Positions 6,750-10,542 of a stretch of DNA of 10,542 nt are shown in pieces; within the stretch, counting starts at the first letter, position 1, and the number at the start of each line of letters is the position of its first letter. The notes beneath the pieces are model-generated. The model was not told where the DNA came from and ran no database searches. It saw nothing but the letters and a program-made list of their open reading frames with translations. The stretch is from RGDT01 sp046719305 (GTDB taxonomy: Bacteria > Planctomycetota > Planctomycetia > Gemmatales > Gemmataceae), in NCBI GenBank assembly GCA_046719305.1, contig JBDNDE010000167.1, positions 1 to 10,542 of the forward strand, given 5' to 3'. The translations under genes and the position numbers were made by a program.

Positions 6750-9700
6750 TTGTCCGACTCTGCTTCTGTCCCGTTGGCCCTCATCGGCCTGGGCTGCTTG
6801 TTTCCCGGTTCGACCGGGCGTAAACGCTTTTGGGCCAACCTCGTCGACGGCATCGACGCCATTCGAACCGTACCCGAGACGCACTGGCGCGTCGCGGATT
6901 ATCTCGACCCCGACCCCAAAGCGCCGGATAAAGTCTACTCGGCACGGGGCGGCTTTCTCGATCCGGTACCCTTTGCTCCGGCCGAGTTTGGTATTGCCCC
7001 GAACAACCTCGAAGCCACCGACTCCAGCCAGTTGCTCGGCCTGATCGCCGCCCAACAGGCGCTGGACGATTGCGGCTACGCCGTGCAGCCGACACCCGGC
7101 AAGAAAAAGATCGATCGCAACCGGGTGAGCGTGATTTTGGGCGTGACCGGTACGCTCCAACTGGTCATTCCCTTGGGAGCGCGGCTAGGCCATCCCCTGT
7201 GGCGCAAAGCCCTACGCGAGGCCGGCGTCGATGACGCCACCGCCGAGGACGTGGTGCAACGCATTGCCGATGGCTATGTGCCCTGGCAGGAGAACAGCTT
7301 TCCCGGTCTGCTGGGCAACGTGGTGGCTGGACGCATTGCCAATCGCCTCGATTTGGGCGGCACCAATTGCGTGGTGGATGCGGCCTGTGCCAGCAGTCTG
7401 GGGGCGATCCATTTGGCCTCGTTGGAGTTGATGACTGGCCGGGCCGACCTGGTGCTGACGGGTGGCGTCGATTGCTTCAATGATATCTTCATGTTTACCT
7501 GCTTTAGCAAGACGCCGGCCCTGTCGCCCACCGGCAACGCCAAGCCGTTCGATGCCCAAGGCGACGGCACCGTGCTAGGTGAGGGACTGGGTATGGTGGT
7601 CCTCAAACGCCTTGACGAGGCTCGCCGCGATGGCGACCGCATCTATGCCATCCTCAAGGGCATCGGCAGTAGCAGCGATGGCAAAGGCGGCGCTATCTAC
7701 GCTCCTCGTCGCGAGGGCCAAATGGTCGCCCTGCGCAACGCCTACCAGGCCGCCGGTGTCAGCCCCGCTACCGTTGAACTCGTTGAAGCTCACGGCACCG
7801 GTACCAAGGTCGGCGATGCTACCGAAATCTCTGCACTGGCCGAGGTTTACCGCGAGTCGGGCCGCTCTGGCACCTGGTGTGCCGTTGGCTCGGTCAAATC
7901 GCAAATCGGCCATACCAAGGCTGCCGCCGGCGCGGCGGGACTGATCAAAGCGGCCTTGGCCCTTTATCACAAGGTTCTGCCGCCCACGATCAAGATCACT
8001 CAGCCGCTCGACGAACTGCGCGACGGGCCGCTCTACGCTAACACACAGCGTCGGCCGTGGATGCCCAGCCCCGAGCATCCCCGTCGTGCCGCGCTGAGTG
8101 CCTTCGGCTTCGGCGGTAGCAATTTCCACTGTGTATTAGAGGAGGCCGACCCCACTAAGCCGGAGATTGACTGGTGCGGCGACGTAGAACTGCTGGCCTT
8201 CAGTGGCAGCGAGGCCGAGGTGCGTCAGCAGATCAGCACCTATCGCGAAGGGGCAGCGTCCAAAACACGCGAACGCTTCCAGGTCGATGCTCCTCTTCGG
8301 GTGGTGGTGGCCTGCCGCTCGGCCGAGTTGCCCGCCCGGCTGGAGCAGGCTAAAGCCTTGCGTAGCGGCGACGGCGTGTTCATCGGCCGTGGCCCGTCCG
8401 GCAAGCTGGGGATTCTATTTCCTGGCCAGGGATCGCAATACGTCGGCATGCTCCGCGAGTGGGTCTGCCATTTTCCTGCGGCGTTTGAAACCTTCGCTCG
8501 TGCGGATGCTGCCTATCGGGCGGCCTGCGGCCGTCGCTTGGTCGATGTAGTTTACCCGATTGCCGCCTTCGACGACGCTCGTCGCGCTGCTCAGGAAGAG
8601 ACACTCCGCGCTACCGACGTGGCCCAACCAGCCCTCGGAGCAGTGCAACTGGCCGCCTGGCGCGTCTTGCAGTCTTTTGGCCTACGCGGCCACGCTTTTG
8701 CCGGCCACAGCTATGGCGAACTAGTCGCCTTGTGCGCGGCTGGCCGACTCCATGAGGCTGACCTGTTTCATCTGTCGTGGGAACGCGGGCGACTCATGGC
8801 CCATGCGGCCTCACACGGCGACCCAGGCGGCATGCTGGCCGTCAAAGCTTCAGAAGAAACACTGCTGGCCCTGCTAGCCGAGACAGGGCTAGAGGTGACC
8901 CTGGCCAACAAGAACGCCCCCCAGCAGACGGTACTCTCCGGCCCCAAGGCGACGTTGGAGCGGGTCCGCGAGGTCTTAGCCGCTCGCCAAATTGCCTGTA
9001 CGCCGTTGCCGGTTGCTGCCGCGTTTCATTCGCCGTTGGTGGCTCAGGCCCAGGGCCCATTCGCCGAGACGCTGCAATCGGTGCGGTTCTTGCCCGGTGC
9101 GCCGGTGTATGCGAACTCGACGGCTGGCCTCTACCCTGACGAAGGCAACGCCCTGCTTGCCGGTCAATTGGCCCGACCGGTGGAATGGGTGCGCTTGCTG
9201 CGGGCCATGCGGGACGACGGCCTCACGGATTTTCTCGAAGTCGGGGCAGCGGCCAAGCTCACCCCTCTGGTCCAAGCTACCCTCGCACCGACCAGCCCTC
9301 CCGAATCTGCCATTAGCTGCTTCGCCATTGACCACAAAGCCGGCATGCTCGATGTCGCGCAGACGCTTGCCTGGTTGGCCGCTCGTGGTTACCCCGTCGA
9401 GTTGGCGACTTGGCAGCCCAACGAGCCGACCCCGGTGAAGAAAGCCGGCCTGACCGTGCTGATCAGCGGCATCAATTACGTCAAACCGCGCGAACCGCGT
9501 CCAGTCTGCCCCAGACCACCTGCAGGCATTCATCCCCCCGCGGCGGCGGCTCCGCCAACCTCTCTTGATGCGCCTCGAGCCATAGCGGATCAGCCCGGCG
9601 TATCAAGTGAAACTCCCGCGTTCGCCCGAGTTCAGTTTGCACCCCTTGTCAATGGAACCGCGAAACCGACGATGACACCCCCGACTTCCACGCCTGCCAC

Positions 9701-10542
9701 CAGTTCGCCGCCGCCTCTGGACGGCACCGCGTTGGCTCAGGCGTTAGCTCTGACACGCGAGACGATGCAGACTCTGCAACGGATGCAGGAACAACAAGCC
9801 TCCTTGCATCGCCAATTCCTTGATGGACAGGACGCCGCCCACCGCATGCTGGTGGCCCTCATCGAGCAACAACAACGGCTGCTCCTCGGGGCACCAGTGG
9901 CTCTGCTTCCCAGTGGGAGTGTGCCAGCTACTGCAGCCCCCGCACCCCTGCCGTCAGCCCCGTTGCCCCGTCCGCTACCTGCGGTGCAAAACCATCCGGT
10001 CAGGGGGGCACCACCGGTCACTCGGCCTAACCTGCCGACACCAACTTCCTCGTCGGTCTCCTCTGCAACAGCGGCTTCGGCTGGGGGGGCCGCACCAGCG
10101 AACTCCTTCACGAGCCAAGCCACCAACATTCTTTTGGAGGTGATTGCGGAGAAGACCGGTTATGCAATAAGTGATTTGGAACTGTCGATGAGTTTGGATG
10201 CGGACCTGGGTATCGACAGCATCAAACGCGTGGAGATTCTCTCGGCGTTGCAAGAACGGCTGCCCGACGCCCCGCCGGTCAAGCCCGAGCAACTCGGCAG
10301 CTTGCATACTCTGGGCGACATCGCCGCGTTTCTTGCATCGAGTAGGTCTTCTCTGCCTAGCAACGGTGCTGCTGCTTTTGTCCGTGTCGATGCACCTGTT
10401 CCGAAGGCCGTCCAGGCAGTGGCATCGGCCCAGGCCACGGGACCAAATACAAGCCAAGCCACCAACATTCTTTTGGAGGTGATTGCGGAGAAGACCGGTT
10501 ATGCAATAAGTGATTTGGAACTGTCGATGAGTTTGGATGCGG
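6750..10542 (+). CDS. PfaA-type polyketide/polyunsaturated fatty acid synthase (KS-AT-ACPn), truncated by window end
   Basis: One uninterrupted frame of 1264 codons leaves the window without a stop. From TTG 6750 the protein begins SDSASVPLALIGLGCLFPG. A ketoacyl synthase spans about residues 8-462, with active Cys213 in VVDAACASSL, His348 in VEAHGTGT and His388 in GSVKSQIGHTKAAAG. An acyltransferase spans about 553-850, with FPGQGSQ at 557-563, Ser654 in GHSYGE and catalytic His760 in AAFHSP. A linker of roughly 270 residues, rich in Pro, Ala and Thr, contains a Gln-rich amphipathic helix at about 993-1047. The first ACP starts near 1122, with phosphopantetheine Ser1157 in LGIDSIKRVEIL; a second ACP starts at about 1235 and is cut by the edge. 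The KS wording, GHSYGE and tandem LGIDSIKRVEIL ACPs are the signature of PfaA in PUFA synthases and the related lipid synthases of planctomycetes. PfaA normally continues with more ACPs and a ketoreductase. It elongates malonyl units into long-chain polyenes in the cytoplasm. A related polyketide product is equally possible. Confidence 0.9.
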   Translation, partial: MSDSASVPLALIGLGCLFPGSTGRKRFWANLVDGIDAIRTVPETHWRVADYLDPDPKAPDKVYSARGGFLDPVPFAPAEFGIAPNNLEATDSSQLLGLIAAQQALDDCGYAVQPTPGKKKIDRNRVSVILGVTGTLQLVIPLGARLGHPLWRKALREAGVDDATAEDVVQRIADGYVPWQENSFPGLLGNVVAGRIANRLDLGGTNCVVDAACASSLGAIHLASLELMTGRADLVLTGGVDCFNDIFMFTCFSKTPALSPTGNAKPFDAQGDGTVLGEGLGMVVLKRLDEARRDGDRIYAILKGIGSSSDGKGGAIYAPRREGQMVALRNAYQAAGVSPATVELVEAHGTGTKVGDATEISALAEVYRESGRSGTWCAVGSVKSQIGHTKAAAGAAGLIKAALALYHKVLPPTIKITQPLDELRDGPLYANTQRRPWMPSPEHPRRAALSAFGFGGSNFHCVLEEADPTKPEIDWCGDVELLAFSGSEAEVRQQISTYREGAASKTRERFQVDAPLRVVVACRSAELPARLEQAKALRSGDGVFIGRGPSGKLGILFPGQGSQYVGMLREWVCHFPAAFETFARADAAYRAACGRRLVDVVYPIAAFDDARRAAQEETLRATDVAQPALGAVQLAAWRVLQSFGLRGHAFAGHSYGELVALCAAGRLHEADLFHLSWERGRLMAHAASHGDPGGMLAVKASEETLLALLAETGLEVTLANKNAPQQTVLSGPKATLERVREVLAARQIACTPLPVAAAFHSPLVAQAQGPFAETLQSVRFLPGAPVYANSTAGLYPDEGNALLAGQLARPVEWVRLLRAMRDDGLTDFLEVGAAAKLTPLVQATLAPTSPPESAISCFAIDHKAGMLDVAQTLAWLAARGYPVELATWQPNEPTPVKKAGLTVLISGINYVKPREPRPVCPRPPAGIHPPAAAAPPTSLDAPRAIADQPGVSSETPAFARVQFAPLVNGTAKPTMTPPTSTPATSSPPPLDGTALAQALALTRETMQTLQRMQEQQASLHRQFLDGQDAAHRMLVALIEQQQRLLLGAPVALLPSGSVPATAAPAPLPSAPLPRPLPAVQNHPVRGAPPVTRPNLPTPTSSSVSSATAASAGGAAPANSFTSQATNILLEVIAEKTGYAISDLELSMSLDADLGIDSIKRVEILSALQERLPDAPPVKPEQLGSLHTLGDIAAFLASSRSSLPSNGAAAFVRVDAPVPKAVQAVASAQATGPNTSQATNILLEVIAEKTGYAISDLELSMSLDA
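10113..10203 (+). repeat. Direct repeat copy 1, start of ACP1
   Basis: These 91 bases are identical to 10452-10542. They encode the first helix and loop of ACP1 (SQATNILLEVIAEKTGY and the following ISDLELSMSLDA). The repeat lies in frame, with a 339-base (113-codon) period. The base just before differs (G here, A in copy 2), so the left boundary is real. By my count it is about 47 % GC, lower than the linkers around it. Confidence 0.95.
10452..10542 (+). repeat. Direct repeat copy 2, start of ACP2 (cut by window edge)
   Basis: This is identical to 10113-10203 over all 91 visible bases and continues to the last base of the window, so the true repeat is probably longer. Between the copies, ACP1 finishes near 10340. 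A linker of about 35 residues (GAAAFVRVDAPVPKAVQ) follows; it is not repeated in the visible sequence. Confidence 0.95.

Noticed and set aside
6157..7044. 295-codon plus-strand frame bridging the permease and the megasynthase
   Set aside because: It overlaps the permease and the conserved KS N-terminus in another frame, and its translation has no recognisable family.
8976..9533. 185-codon minus-strand frame inside the megasynthase
   Set aside because: It is antisense to the acyltransferase domain with its catalytic residues, and is explained by GC-rich codon use.
1..10542. CRISPR array, insertion sequence, tRNA or phage-type system
   Set aside because: I saw no short regular repeats with spacers, no transposase motifs or terminal inverted repeats, and no tRNA-like cloverleaf; the only long repeat is the in-frame ACP duplication.

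Overview
The window looks like chromosomal DNA from a GC-rich (roughly 60 %) Gram-negative bacterium, most probably a planctomycete of the Gemmata/Pirellula type. The clues are a lipid-anchored TolC-family protein with a long Pro-rich tail, a secreted Lys/Glu/Ala-rich protein of a style common in that phylum, a NatA/NatB-type ABC pair, and a PfaA-type (polyunsaturated fatty acid synthase-like) megasynthase. The taxonomic guess rests on protein style only; there is no rRNA or tRNA here.

Layout. 1-132 (+) is the tail of an unidentified membrane protein, closed by a stem-loop terminator at 162-192. 209-2404 (-) is an outer-membrane efflux-family lipoprotein. A 414-base divergent spacer (2405-2818) carries a good sigma70-like promoter. 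It reads rightward into a two-gene unit: a STAS-domain protein (2819-3175) and an ArfB-type peptidyl-tRNA hydrolase (3193-3617) whose frame is broken by one missing base near 3510. This unit meets, tail to tail, a secreted coiled-coil protein on the minus strand (3656-4444). Divergent from that gene is a translationally coupled ABC exporter pair, a NatA-like ATPase (4641-5423) and an ABC-2 permease (5420-6601). Finally, 6750 to the right edge is one open reading frame of more than 1264 codons. It encodes a ketoacyl synthase, an acyltransferase, a Pro/Ala-rich linker containing a coiled coil, and the start of a tandem acyl carrier protein (ACP) array. It appears to start at TTG.

The most interesting part is the megasynthase. 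Its KS active-site Cys, both KS His residues, the AT Ser/His pair and the phosphopantetheine Ser of ACP1 are all present, so it reads as functional. The two visible ACP units share at least 91 identical nucleotides 339 bases apart, and this repeat is visibly lower in GC than its linkers. That suggests recent duplication or ongoing homogenisation of the ACP array. The right edge of the window cuts through the second ACP, so the ACP count, any ketoreductase and any partner genes cannot be seen.

The other genes look like ordinary cellular functions: export, regulation and ribosome rescue. No mobile element, CRISPR array, RNA gene or defence system was recognised.
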